From assembly GCA_021154985.1 (NCBI GenBank), contig JAJNQE010000069.1:1-16521 (forward strand): 16,521 bases of DNA. Reading direction: 5' to 3'. Source of the stretch: Hydrogenophaga sp. (lineage in GTDB: Bacteria; Pseudomonadota; Gammaproteobacteria; Burkholderiales; Burkholderiaceae_C). Below are positions 7,167-13,921 of this stretch, one piece after another (position 1 is the first letter of the stretch; the number at the start of each line of letters is the position of its first letter). Under the pieces are notes generated by a model. That model did not search any database, had not been told where the DNA came from, and saw nothing but the letters and a program-made list of their open reading frames with translations. The translations under genes and the position numbers were made by a program.

Positions 7167-8197
7167 CAGTTGGAGGCCTTGCGTGCCGCGAGTTCCTTGC
7201 GCAGATCGTCCAGCGCAGCCTGACCGGGCACACCCACACCGTCGGCCGACTTGACCCACTGGTTGTAGACCGGTTCCACCGCCTTCTTCCAGGCGTCAAG
7301 CTGGGCCGGCGTGATCGACACAATGGTGTGACCGGCCATCTTCTCCAGCTTGCCCAGGCCTGCGTCTTCCTCGTCGCCCCAGGCCGCTCCGACCTTGCCC
7401 GCCCACTCGTTGTTGCAGTGGTCGTCGATCACCTTCTTCTGGCCTGCGGCGAGCTTGTCGTACCAGGGCTTGTTCATGACCCACACGAAGTCCGAGCTGT
7501 AGAGGCGCAAGTCGCTGTGGTACTTCACGGCCTTGTCGATGCCGAAGGTGATGATGGAGTTCCAGGGGAAGGTGATGGCGTCGGCCAGGCCTTTGTCGAG
7601 CGCGTCGCGCGCCTCCGGTGCCGACACCTGCACGTTGGTGGCACCCAGCAGCGTCATGGTCTGTGCCACGGTGCCGTTGGCCGAGCGGATCTTCATGCCC
7701 TTGAGCTGGCCGGGTTCGGTGATGGGTTTCTTGGCGTGGAAGGTGCCCACGTGCACGTGTGCGAAGCAGAACTTCACGTCCTTCATTTCGGTGCCGGCGT
7801 ACTTGCGGTACCAGGCGTCCAGGCCGGCGGAGCCGGGGCCGGGCTTGCCGATCAGGAACGGCAATTCACCGGCCGCCACCAGGGGGAAACGGCCGGCCTG
7901 GTAACCGGGGTTCACCCAGGTCATCTCGGCGATGCCGTCGCGCGCCATGTCGTAGTGGTCGGCCGCCTTGCCCAGTTGTTGCGCGGGAAACAGCGCCACC
8001 TTGATGGAACCCTTGGAGGCCGCTTCCACTGACTTCGCCCACGGCTCGAACCCCAGCTTGGCCAGCGGGTGCATGGCCGGCAGCCAGTGGGCGAACTTCA
8101 TCTCGACCGGCTTGTCTTGCGCTTGTGCGCCCAGCGCGGCCAGCAGCAGGGTGGCGGCGGCAACGGCGCGCAGGGTGGTATGGCTTGGGGTCTTCAT
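7166..8197 (-). CDS. TRAP transporter substrate-binding protein, DctP type
   Basis: Periplasmic binding protein of 343 residues, typical DctP length. A signal peptide covers residues 1-26 (cleavage likely after AQA). The mature protein begins VEMKFAHWLPAMHPLAK. Conserved family features include FPAQQLGKAADHYDMARDG (70-88), GMKIRSANG with Arg171 in the position that usually salt-bridges the ligand carboxylate, and the hinge region ITFPWNSI (208-215). A carboxylate ligand is therefore likely. An AGGAGA ribosome site sits about 6 bases before the ATG. It begins 52 bases after iorB on the same strand and overlaps dctQ by TGATG. Its close link to IorAB suggests an aryl-pyruvate, aryl-acetate or related keto acid rather than a C4-dicarboxylate; this is inference from context. 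Confidence 0.94.
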   Translation of the reverse strand: MKTPSHTTLRAVAAATLLLAALGAQAQDKPVEMKFAHWLPAMHPLAKLGFEPWAKSVEAASKGSIKVALFPAQQLGKAADHYDMARDGIAEMTWVNPGYQAGRFPLVAAGELPFLIGKPGPGSAGLDAWYRKYAGTEMKDVKFCFAHVHVGTFHAKKPITEPGQLKGMKIRSANGTVAQTMTLLGATNVQVSAPEARDALDKGLADAITFPWNSIITFGIDKAVKYHSDLRLYSSDFVWVMNKPWYDKLAAGQKKVIDDHCNNEWAGKVGAAWGDEEDAGLGKLEKMAGHTIVSITPAQLDAWKKAVEPVYNQWVKSADGVGVPGQAALDDLRKELAARKASN

Positions 8198-8249
8198 GGT
8201 GTGTCTCCTGTTGTGGTGGATGTCGTGAGATCGAAACGCTGCATGGGCT

Positions 8250-9821
8250 TCAGGTGCCCGTGGTCAGCGGCGCGTCCTTCGTGGGCCGGGCGGCCCAGAA
8301 GATGGGTTGCGCACCGGCTGGAGGTCGGTGCGCCGTGTTGAGTTTGCCTTCCGGGTCGGCCAGCGTGGCCTTGAGCGCTGCGCGCAAGCCCTCCGCGGCG
8401 GTGTCTGCATCGCGTGCGCCGGTGAGGGCCGGCACCACGTGGTCGGCCCACAGGCGAGCGTAATTCAAACGGCCGCGCGCCTGCGTGTCGCCATACCCCT
8501 TGAGCACCTGCGGCAAACCGCTGAGCACCTGAGCGAGCGCAGGCGCCTGCGGCAACACCTGGCGCATGGCGCCCAGCCACACGGCCAGCGTCTCGTGCTC
8601 CTGAGCGTAACGCAGCGAACGCGGGCGCAGCGGGCGCAGCCAGGCCAGGCCGCGCAGCATGAGAAACCCCCAGAGGCTGGTGGATCGGATGTGCAGACCC
8701 ACATGGGCCTTGCCCATCCAGCCGCGCCGGGTGGCCAACGCCACCAGCCGTTCCCCGAGCGCGCGCGGCAACACAGCGGCCACCTCGTCGATGCCGGGCT
8801 TGAAGTGTTCGGTCACGCGCACGATGTCGCCCGGACGCGCCTGCGCCTCGCTGGCCACCCGCGCGTAGCGGCTGCGCCGCGTCTTGAGGTCGGCCACGCG
8901 GATCACGTCTTCAAAACACATCCACAGCGCGAGGTGGCGCACCGCCTCGTCCAGTGCGTCGGCCGCCGCGGGGGTGGAGGCGTCCACCAGACCTTGCACA
9001 TGCGTGAGGAAGGTCTCGGCGTAGGCGTCGTGCTGGTAGTCGCGGCAGCGCAGCGCGCCGTGAGCGGCCAACAGCTGAACCGTCGTGGGCCAGGCTTGCA
9101 GGCGTGTGCTCCAGGCGCTCTTGAGCAACACCGGCAAATCGGCCTCGGTCAACACCTGCATCGCATCGCGCGACACCTCAGCTTCGGGTTTTGAGGGCTG
9201 GTGGGCCTCGTCGAACGCGGCAGCAAACCCGGCCAGGCTGGCCTGCACGCCCTTGCCCGATGCGCGGATCACGTCTTCGCACACGCTGCGCGGCCAGGGC
9301 AGCACACCGGCACCGGCCAACGCGCCGAACATCACCGCCGACACCACGGTGCCGGTACTGAGCGTGGTGGCCTCCATGTCGAACAACACGGTGTGGCGCG
9401 CCATCGCCCGGGCAGCGTCCAGCAGGCGCTGCGGGTCCTGCCGGCCGTCGGCCATGTGCATCTTCTCCAGCGTGGTGTAGACGCGGTGGGTGGACGACAA
9501 CAAGGTGGTGCGACCGGTGACAAATCCGCGCTCGACCATGCGGGCGGCCTCCAGCAGTTCGCTGGCCACCACCACGTCCACACAGCCGGGCACCGGGGTC
9601 AGGCCGAACACCGGTTGCGCTGCGCCGGACATTGGCTCGCGCAGCAACTCGATGTAATAGCTGGTGGCCCCCGTGCGCTGTGCCACACCGGGCACCGAGG
9701 TGGCCTGCACCGGCAGGCCATGGCGGCGCGCGCACTGAACCAGCCAGTCGGCCAGCACGCCGCCGCCTTCGCCACCCAGGGCGGCGATCAGGATGCCGTA
9801 AGAAGAAGTCTGTGGGGTCAT
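8250..9821 (-). CDS. iorB: Indolepyruvate oxidoreductase beta subunit, fused to a DUF6537-type region
   Basis: Cytoplasmic subunit of 523 residues. The first ~205 residues form the pyruvate:ferredoxin/flavodoxin oxidoreductase gamma-type domain of archaeal IorB: LIAALGGEGGGVLADWL (11-27), then SVPGVAQRTGATSYY (42-56) and a later GTVVSAVMFGALAGAGVLPWP. The remaining ~300 residues are a helical, arginine-rich extension of the DUF6537 kind seen in bacterial IorB proteins, about 2.5 times the length of the archaeal subunit. With IorA it oxidatively decarboxylates aryl-pyruvates to aryl-acetyl-CoA, passing electrons to ferredoxin. Only 3 bases separate it from the iorA stop codon, with no strong ribosome site, so translation is probably coupled. 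The role of the extension is unknown to me. Confidence 0.9.
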   Translation of the reverse strand: MTPQTSSYGILIAALGGEGGGVLADWLVQCARRHGLPVQATSVPGVAQRTGATSYYIELLREPMSGAAQPVFGLTPVPGCVDVVVASELLEAARMVERGFVTGRTTLLSSTHRVYTTLEKMHMADGRQDPQRLLDAARAMARHTVLFDMEATTLSTGTVVSAVMFGALAGAGVLPWPRSVCEDVIRASGKGVQASLAGFAAAFDEAHQPSKPEAEVSRDAMQVLTEADLPVLLKSAWSTRLQAWPTTVQLLAAHGALRCRDYQHDAYAETFLTHVQGLVDASTPAAADALDEAVRHLALWMCFEDVIRVADLKTRRSRYARVASEAQARPGDIVRVTEHFKPGIDEVAAVLPRALGERLVALATRRGWMGKAHVGLHIRSTSLWGFLMLRGLAWLRPLRPRSLRYAQEHETLAVWLGAMRQVLPQAPALAQVLSGLPQVLKGYGDTQARGRLNYARLWADHVVPALTGARDADTAAEGLRAALKATLADPEGKLNTAHRPPAGAQPIFWAARPTKDAPLTTGT

Positions 9822-9824
9822 GGC

Positions 9825-11972
9825 TCAGGCCGGCTGCAGCAGGCCGATGAAGAAACGGTTGAAACGGTCGGTGGCGCGGTCCCACCAACTGGGGTGGGTG
9901 ACGATCTCGACCTTGTGGAAAGACGGGCACAGCACCGCCGCGTCGGCCACCTCGCCGCACAGGCCGCAGCCCACGCAGCCATTGGTGACGTGCGCCACCG
10001 GTTCGCGGCGCAACGGATCGGCGGACGTTTTCACGGTGAGCGTGGGACAGCCCGAGAGCCGGATGCACGAATGGTCGCCGGTGCAGGTGTCTTCGTCCAC
10101 GCCATAGCGCGTGCGCACGCTGCGCCGGCCTTCCTTGAGGCGGCGCGCGCGGATGGGCTTGAGGCGGCGCTGGCGCTCCAGCTGGCATTCGCCCTCGGCG
10201 ATCACGACCTTCAGCCCCGTGAACGGCGAGTTCACGGCGTCTTTCAGCAGATCGCGCACCTGGGACACGCGGTAGTTGTGCACCGTCCTGATCCACTTCA
10301 CGCCCATGCCCTTGAGCGTGTTCTCGATGGTCACCTCACTCACCGTGGCGCTCGCGCCTTCGGCCAGCAGGCGCGCATCCGAGGCGGGCGTGGACATGGT
10401 CTCCTGCGTGCCGGTGGCCGAGGTGTAGCCGTTCTTCATGATCACCAGCACACCGTCGCCCTGGTTGAGCAGGGTCGAGCTCACACCCGAAAGCAGGCCG
10501 TTGTGCCAGAAGCCACCGTCGCCCATGATGGCAACCGGTCGTTTGGCCGAGAAGTTTTTCACCGCCGCGCTCGAGGCCATGCTCATGCCGTAGCCGAGGA
10601 TGGAGTTGCCGAACGAGAACGGCTCGAAGGTGGCGAACGAATGGCAGCCGATGTCGGTGGAGATGTGCAACTTGCCGACCTCGCGCTCCACCAGCTTGAG
10701 CGCCGCGAACACCGGGCGCTCGGGGCAGCCGGTGCAGAAATTGGGCGGGCGTGCGGGCACGATACCGCCGAGTTCGGCCAAGGCTTTCGTGCGCGTGTCG
10801 GCCAGTTCGGCGCTGAAGCGCTGCGCCACGGCGGTGTCCAGCGTGGGCAGGTGTTCACCGACAAACGCGGTGAGTCCCTTGAGCAGGATCTCGGCCGTGT
10901 ATTCGCCACCCATGGGCAACAGGTCCTTGCCGTGCAGCCGGGTCTGCAAGTCGGCACGTCGCAACAGCGTGGCGATGTCCTGCTCGATGAACTCGGGCTG
11001 GCCTTCTTCAATGACCAGCACCGCGCGCTTGCCGGCGCAGAACGCCGCGATCTGCCCCGGCACCAGCGGGTACACGACATTGAGCACCAGCATCGGAATG
11101 TCGGTGTCGCCACTGGCGTTGGCCAGGCCGGCCTGCTGCAACGCACGGATGGTGGTGTTGTAGAGACCGCCCTGCACGATCAGGCCCACGTCGGCGTGCC
11201 GACCATCGAACGATTCGTTCAGACCGGCCTCTTCGATGAACTGGCGCGCGGCGGGCATGCGCACCTCGTACTTGTGCTTCTCGTGTTTGAACGTGGACGG
11301 CGGATGCGAGAGCCGGCCGTAATCGAACGACGCCGCTTCCTGCTGCAGCAGACGACTGGAGATGGCGGGCGCGATGTTGTCGCTGGCCACAAAGCTGCCC
11401 TGCACGTGGCAGGCGCGAATGCGCAGTTCGATCATCACCGGCGTGTTCGAGGCCTCGGAGAGCTCGAAGGCCTTCTCGGTCATGCGCACGATGGTCGGCA
11501 GATTCGGGCGGGGGTCCATGAGCCACAGCGCCGACTTCATGGCAAACGCGTGGGTGCGCTCCTGGATCACGCTGGCGCCTTCGCCGTAGTCCTCGCCCAC
11601 CACGATCACCGCACCGCCCATCACACCGGGCGACGCGAGGTTCGACAAGGCGTCCGACGCCACGTTGGTGCCCACCACCGACTTCCAGGTCACCGCACCG
11701 CGCACCGGATACATGATGGACGCCGCCAACATCGCAGCGGCCGAGCTTTCGTTGGTGCAGGCTTCCACGTGCACGCCCAGCTCGTCCATGTAGGGCTTGG
11801 CCTGCACCATCACGTCGAGCAGGTGCGAGATGGGCGAGCCCTGGTAGCCGCCCACATAGGTCACGCCCGACTGCAACAGCGCCTTGGTCACGGCGAGGAT
11901 CCCTTCGCCTTGAAAGATCTCGCCCTGGCCAAGCTTCAGCGCTTCAATCTCGCTGTGAAATGAACGTTCCAA
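9825..11972 (-). CDS. iorA: Indolepyruvate oxidoreductase alpha subunit (TPP-dependent), TTG start
   Basis: Catalytic subunit of 715 residues that binds thiamine pyrophosphate and converts aryl-pyruvates to aryl-acetyl-CoA. Numbering is from the TTG start. The pyrimidine-binding domain lies near GGYQGSPISHLLD (41-53). CTGCPERP is at 413-420, and the TPP pocket is at GDGGFWHNG (484-492) with KNGY at 513-516. C-terminal ferredoxin-like cysteines are Cys630, 636, 642 (C-x5-C-x5-CP) and Cys666, 669, 672, 682 (C-x2-C-x2-C-x9-CP). The first set has three cysteines rather than four. The TTG at 11972 is preferred to the ATG at 12053 because AAGGAGA lies 7 bases before it, giving MERSFHSEIEAL. The longer form would run across the promoter. 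It heads the operon and is divergent from the LysR gene. Confidence 0.9.
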   Translation of the reverse strand: MERSFHSEIEALKLGQGEIFQGEGILAVTKALLQSGVTYVGGYQGSPISHLLDVMVQAKPYMDELGVHVEACTNESSAAAMLAASIMYPVRGAVTWKSVVGTNVASDALSNLASPGVMGGAVIVVGEDYGEGASVIQERTHAFAMKSALWLMDPRPNLPTIVRMTEKAFELSEASNTPVMIELRIRACHVQGSFVASDNIAPAISSRLLQQEAASFDYGRLSHPPSTFKHEKHKYEVRMPAARQFIEEAGLNESFDGRHADVGLIVQGGLYNTTIRALQQAGLANASGDTDIPMLVLNVVYPLVPGQIAAFCAGKRAVLVIEEGQPEFIEQDIATLLRRADLQTRLHGKDLLPMGGEYTAEILLKGLTAFVGEHLPTLDTAVAQRFSAELADTRTKALAELGGIVPARPPNFCTGCPERPVFAALKLVEREVGKLHISTDIGCHSFATFEPFSFGNSILGYGMSMASSAAVKNFSAKRPVAIMGDGGFWHNGLLSGVSSTLLNQGDGVLVIMKNGYTSATGTQETMSTPASDARLLAEGASATVSEVTIENTLKGMGVKWIRTVHNYRVSQVRDLLKDAVNSPFTGLKVVIAEGECQLERQRRLKPIRARRLKEGRRSVRTRYGVDEDTCTGDHSCIRLSGCPTLTVKTSADPLRREPVAHVTNGCVGCGLCGEVADAAVLCPSFHKVEIVTHPSWWDRATDRFNRFFIGLLQPA

Positions 11973-12000
11973 CCGCGTGTCTCCTTGTCTTGTGAGACCG

Positions 12001-12030
12001 AATCTAGGGCGTGGAAAAGCATCTGGCCAA
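12001..12030 (-). promoter_or_regulatory. Predicted sigma-70 promoter of iorA operon
   Basis: On the minus strand TTGGCC (12030-12025), 18 bases, TAGATT (12006-12001); each box matches 4 of 6 consensus bases. Transcription would begin near 11994, leaving a leader of about 20 bases that contains the AAGGAGA ribosome site of the TTG start. A weak core promoter fits a gene needing an activator. Predicted by eye only. Confidence 0.45.
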
Positions 12031-12051
12031 TGGATTGATCTGATGTGGTTC

Positions 12052-12073
12052 ATTCACCGAATGGATAATTCGG
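12052..12073. promoter_or_regulatory. Candidate LysR-regulator operator (NahR-box-like dyad)
   Basis: ATTCAC-N6-GAT at 12052-12066 resembles the NahR operator consensus as I recall it (ATTCACGCTNNTGAT): 9 of 13 fixed positions match, with the LysR T-N11-A in the same register (T12053, A12065). An overlapping perfect dyad CCGAAT-N5-ATTCGG spans 12057-12073. The centre is about 70 bases upstream of the predicted iorA start point, where LysR proteins usually bind. AATGGAT occurs here (12060) and again at 12029, 31 bases apart, or about three helical turns. Confidence 0.5.
12064..12069 (+). promoter_or_regulatory. Predicted -10 box of the LysR gene, inside the operator
   Basis: GATAAT matches 5 of 6 bases of the sigma-70 -10 consensus and lies 26 bases before the regulator ATG. 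No good -35 box is found 16-18 bases upstream. Because the box sits inside the dyad at 12057-12073, binding of the regulator should block its own transcription. Confidence 0.4.
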
Positions 12074-12095
12074 GACAACCCTTAGAGGTCCACAG

Positions 12096-13028
12096 ATGAA
12101 CTTCCGGCAACTCGATCTCAACCTCCTGCGCGTGCTCGCCGCGATCCACCGCACCGGCTCGGTGACCGCCGCCGGCAAGGCGCTGGCGCTCTCCCAACCC
12201 GCCACCAGCAATGCGCTGGCGCGGCTGCGCGACTATTTTGGCGACGATCTTTTCGTTCGCTCGCCGGGCGGCTTGCAGCCCACCCGCCTGTGTGAGCGCC
12301 TGGCGCCCGAGGTGCAGGCGCAGCTGCAGATGCTGGAGGCTGCGGTCACGGTGCGCGACGAATTCGACCCCGTGCGCAGCGACATGCGGTGGCGCCTCTC
12401 CTTGTCCGATCTGGGCGAGATGATGTTTCTGCCGCCGCTGGCTGCAGCCCTGCGCCAGCAGGCACCGCAGGCACGCCTGACCAACATCTCGGTGGCGGCC
12501 GAAGACGTGCCCTCCGCGCTGGAATCGCGCGAGATCGATTTTGCGATCGGCATCCTGCAACCGCGCCACCGTGGCGTGCGTGCCGAGCTGCTGTTTCGCG
12601 AGCACTACGTGGCCATGACCTCGCCGCGCTGGCGACCCGCCAGCGGCAAGGCCGGGCGCACGCTGAGTGCTCGGCAACTGGCGGAGTCGTCGCTGGTGGT
12701 GGCCGCACCCACCGCCACCTTTCATGGCAGCGTGGAACAGATGCTGGTGCGCGCCAAGCTCAGCGACCGCGTGGTGATCCGCGCGCGCCACTTCGGCGCG
12801 CTGCCCGAGCTGGCGCTCAACACCGACCTGCTCACCATCGTGCCGCAGATGTACGCAGCCAACGTGGGCCAGCGGCAGGACATGCGCGTGTGGGAACTGC
12901 CGCGCGCCGCAGCGCCCAGCTACGACGTGCGCCTGGTCTGGCACGCCAGCACCGCCCAGGACCCGGCCCACCAGTGGATACGTGCGCAGGTGCACCGCCT
13001 GTTCGGGCGCGCGCAAGGGACGGCGTGA
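12096..13028 (+). CDS. LysR-family transcriptional regulator, NahR/DntR-like
   Basis: DNA-binding regulator of 310 residues, the normal LysR length. The N-terminal winged helix-turn-helix covers about 1-62 (LDLNLLRVLAAIHRTGSVTA, then LSQPATSNALARLRDYFGDDLFVR). A linker helix and an effector-binding domain from about 92 follow. The start of that domain, SLSDLGEMMFLPPLAAAL, resembles the SDIGE-FLPPL stretch of the NahR/DntR/LinR group, whose inducers are aromatic acids such as salicylate. AGAGG lies 7 bases before the ATG. The gene is divergent from iorA and followed 13 bases later by the hydratase gene. It most likely controls both arms through the shared 123-base region. The subgroup assignment is by eye; the inducer is unknown. 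Confidence 0.9.
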   Translation: MNFRQLDLNLLRVLAAIHRTGSVTAAGKALALSQPATSNALARLRDYFGDDLFVRSPGGLQPTRLCERLAPEVQAQLQMLEAAVTVRDEFDPVRSDMRWRLSLSDLGEMMFLPPLAAALRQQAPQARLTNISVAAEDVPSALESREIDFAIGILQPRHRGVRAELLFREHYVAMTSPRWRPASGKAGRTLSARQLAESSLVVAAPTATFHGSVEQMLVRAKLSDRVVIRARHFGALPELALNTDLLTIVPQMYAANVGQRQDMRVWELPRAAAPSYDVRLVWHASTAQDPAHQWIRAQVHRLFGRAQGTA

Positions 13029-13041
13029 ATATGATCGCGCC

Positions 13042-13830
13042 ATGACCCCCCAAATCTTGCTCGACCACCTTGACCACGGCCGCCTCTGGCCCGCACCTTC
13101 AGGCCTCTCGCTCGACGACGCTTATGCGCAGGCGCTGGCGGTTCGCCGATTGCGCATCGCACGCGGCGAGCAGCCACGTGGCTACAAGGTCGGTTTCACC
13201 AACCGCACCATCTGGCCGCGTTACAACGTGTTCGCGCCCATTTGGGGCAGCGTGTGGGACAGCACGCTCACCCTGTGCGAAGGCGAAGGCAGCGTGTCGC
13301 TCGCCCACACTTGCCAGCCCCGCCTGGAGCCCGAAGTCGTGTTCGGCTTGAAGGCCACGCCCGCAGCCCACGCCACGCTCGATGATCTGTTTGCCGCCAT
13401 CGACTGGGTCGCACCAGGCTTCGAGGTGGTGCAGTCGCACCTGGTCGACTGGAAGTTCGTGCCCGCCGATACCGTGGCCGACGGCGGTCTGCATGCGCGC
13501 CTGCTGGTGGGCCGCCGCACGCCGGTGAGCGAGCTGGCCAGCAGCGCCGCAGCTCTCGATGAATCGCTTGCGCAAGCGCGCGTGAGCCTGCTCAGGAACG
13601 GTGAGACGGTGGAACAAGGCCGGGGCTCGAACGTGCTGGATGGCCCGCTGCGCGCCTTGCTGCATTTCACCCAGACACTGCGCGCCTGCCCCGGCGCCCC
13701 CGATCTTCAGGCGGGCGACGTGGTCACCACCGGGACATGGACCGATGCCTGGTCGATTGAGCCCGGAGAGCACTGGTCGGCGCAATTCACCGCGCCGCTG
13801 CCCAGCCTGTCGCTGCGATTCACGGCTTGA
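13042..13830 (+). CDS. 2-keto-4-pentenoate hydratase / fumarylacetoacetate hydrolase-fold protein
   Basis: Protein of 262 residues with the MhpD-type fold, close to the family length of about 260. Such enzymes hydrate 2-hydroxypenta-2,4-dienoates or decarboxylate 4-oxalocrotonate at the end of meta-cleavage pathways, using a divalent metal. Visible features are GYKVGFTN (47-54), the metal-binding Glu-x-Glu in LEPEVVF (Glu96, Glu98), Glu128 in GFEVVQ, DGGLHARLLVG (147-157), and GDVVTTGTWT (225-234). The start at 13042 gives a family-like N-terminus; the longer open frame upstream runs into the LysR gene. No strong ribosome site is visible, and with a 13-base gap from LysR co-transcription is likely. 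No ring-cleavage dioxygenase is nearby, so the true substrate may be another 2-keto acid or enol. Confidence 0.82.
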   Translation: MTPQILLDHLDHGRLWPAPSGLSLDDAYAQALAVRRLRIARGEQPRGYKVGFTNRTIWPRYNVFAPIWGSVWDSTLTLCEGEGSVSLAHTCQPRLEPEVVFGLKATPAAHATLDDLFAAIDWVAPGFEVVQSHLVDWKFVPADTVADGGLHARLLVGRRTPVSELASSAAALDESLAQARVSLLRNGETVEQGRGSNVLDGPLRALLHFTQTLRACPGAPDLQAGDVVTTGTWTDAWSIEPGEHWSAQFTAPLPSLSLRFTA

Positions 13831-13866
13831 ACCGCATCCCTGCGTGCAGGTGAAACCCTCTAAACA

Positions 13867-13882
13867 CAAGGCGACAGCCTTG
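13867..13882. repeat. Short inverted repeat upstream of the acyl-CoA synthetase gene
   Basis: CAAGGC-GACA-GCCTTG is a perfect 6-bp inverted repeat with a 4-base spacer. It lies between a possible -35 (TAAACA, 13861-13866) and -10 (TAGATT, 13884-13889) with 17-base spacing, 33 bases before the synthetase ATG. It could be an operator or a small hairpin after the hydratase gene. There is no T-run, so an intrinsic terminator is unlikely. Confidence 0.3.
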
Positions 13883-13921
13883 GTAGATTCCTGCGTCATA
13901 CCCACAACGGAGACCCGTTTC

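Noticed and set aside
9201..11963. Plus-strand open frame of 920 codons opposite iorA and iorB
   Set aside because: It is the antisense shadow of two clearly recognisable genes. Its translation is rich in His, Arg, Gly and Gln with no domain I recognise, as expected in high-GC DNA.
12982..13041. Upstream extension of the hydratase into the LysR gene
   Set aside because: The extra residues are a frame-shifted reading of the LysR C-terminus and the family N-terminus begins at the ATG at 13042.
12054..13043. Minus-strand frame of 329 codons opposite the LysR gene
   Set aside because: The plus strand has a canonical LysR helix-turn-helix and effector domain; the antisense frame lacks any recognisable domain.
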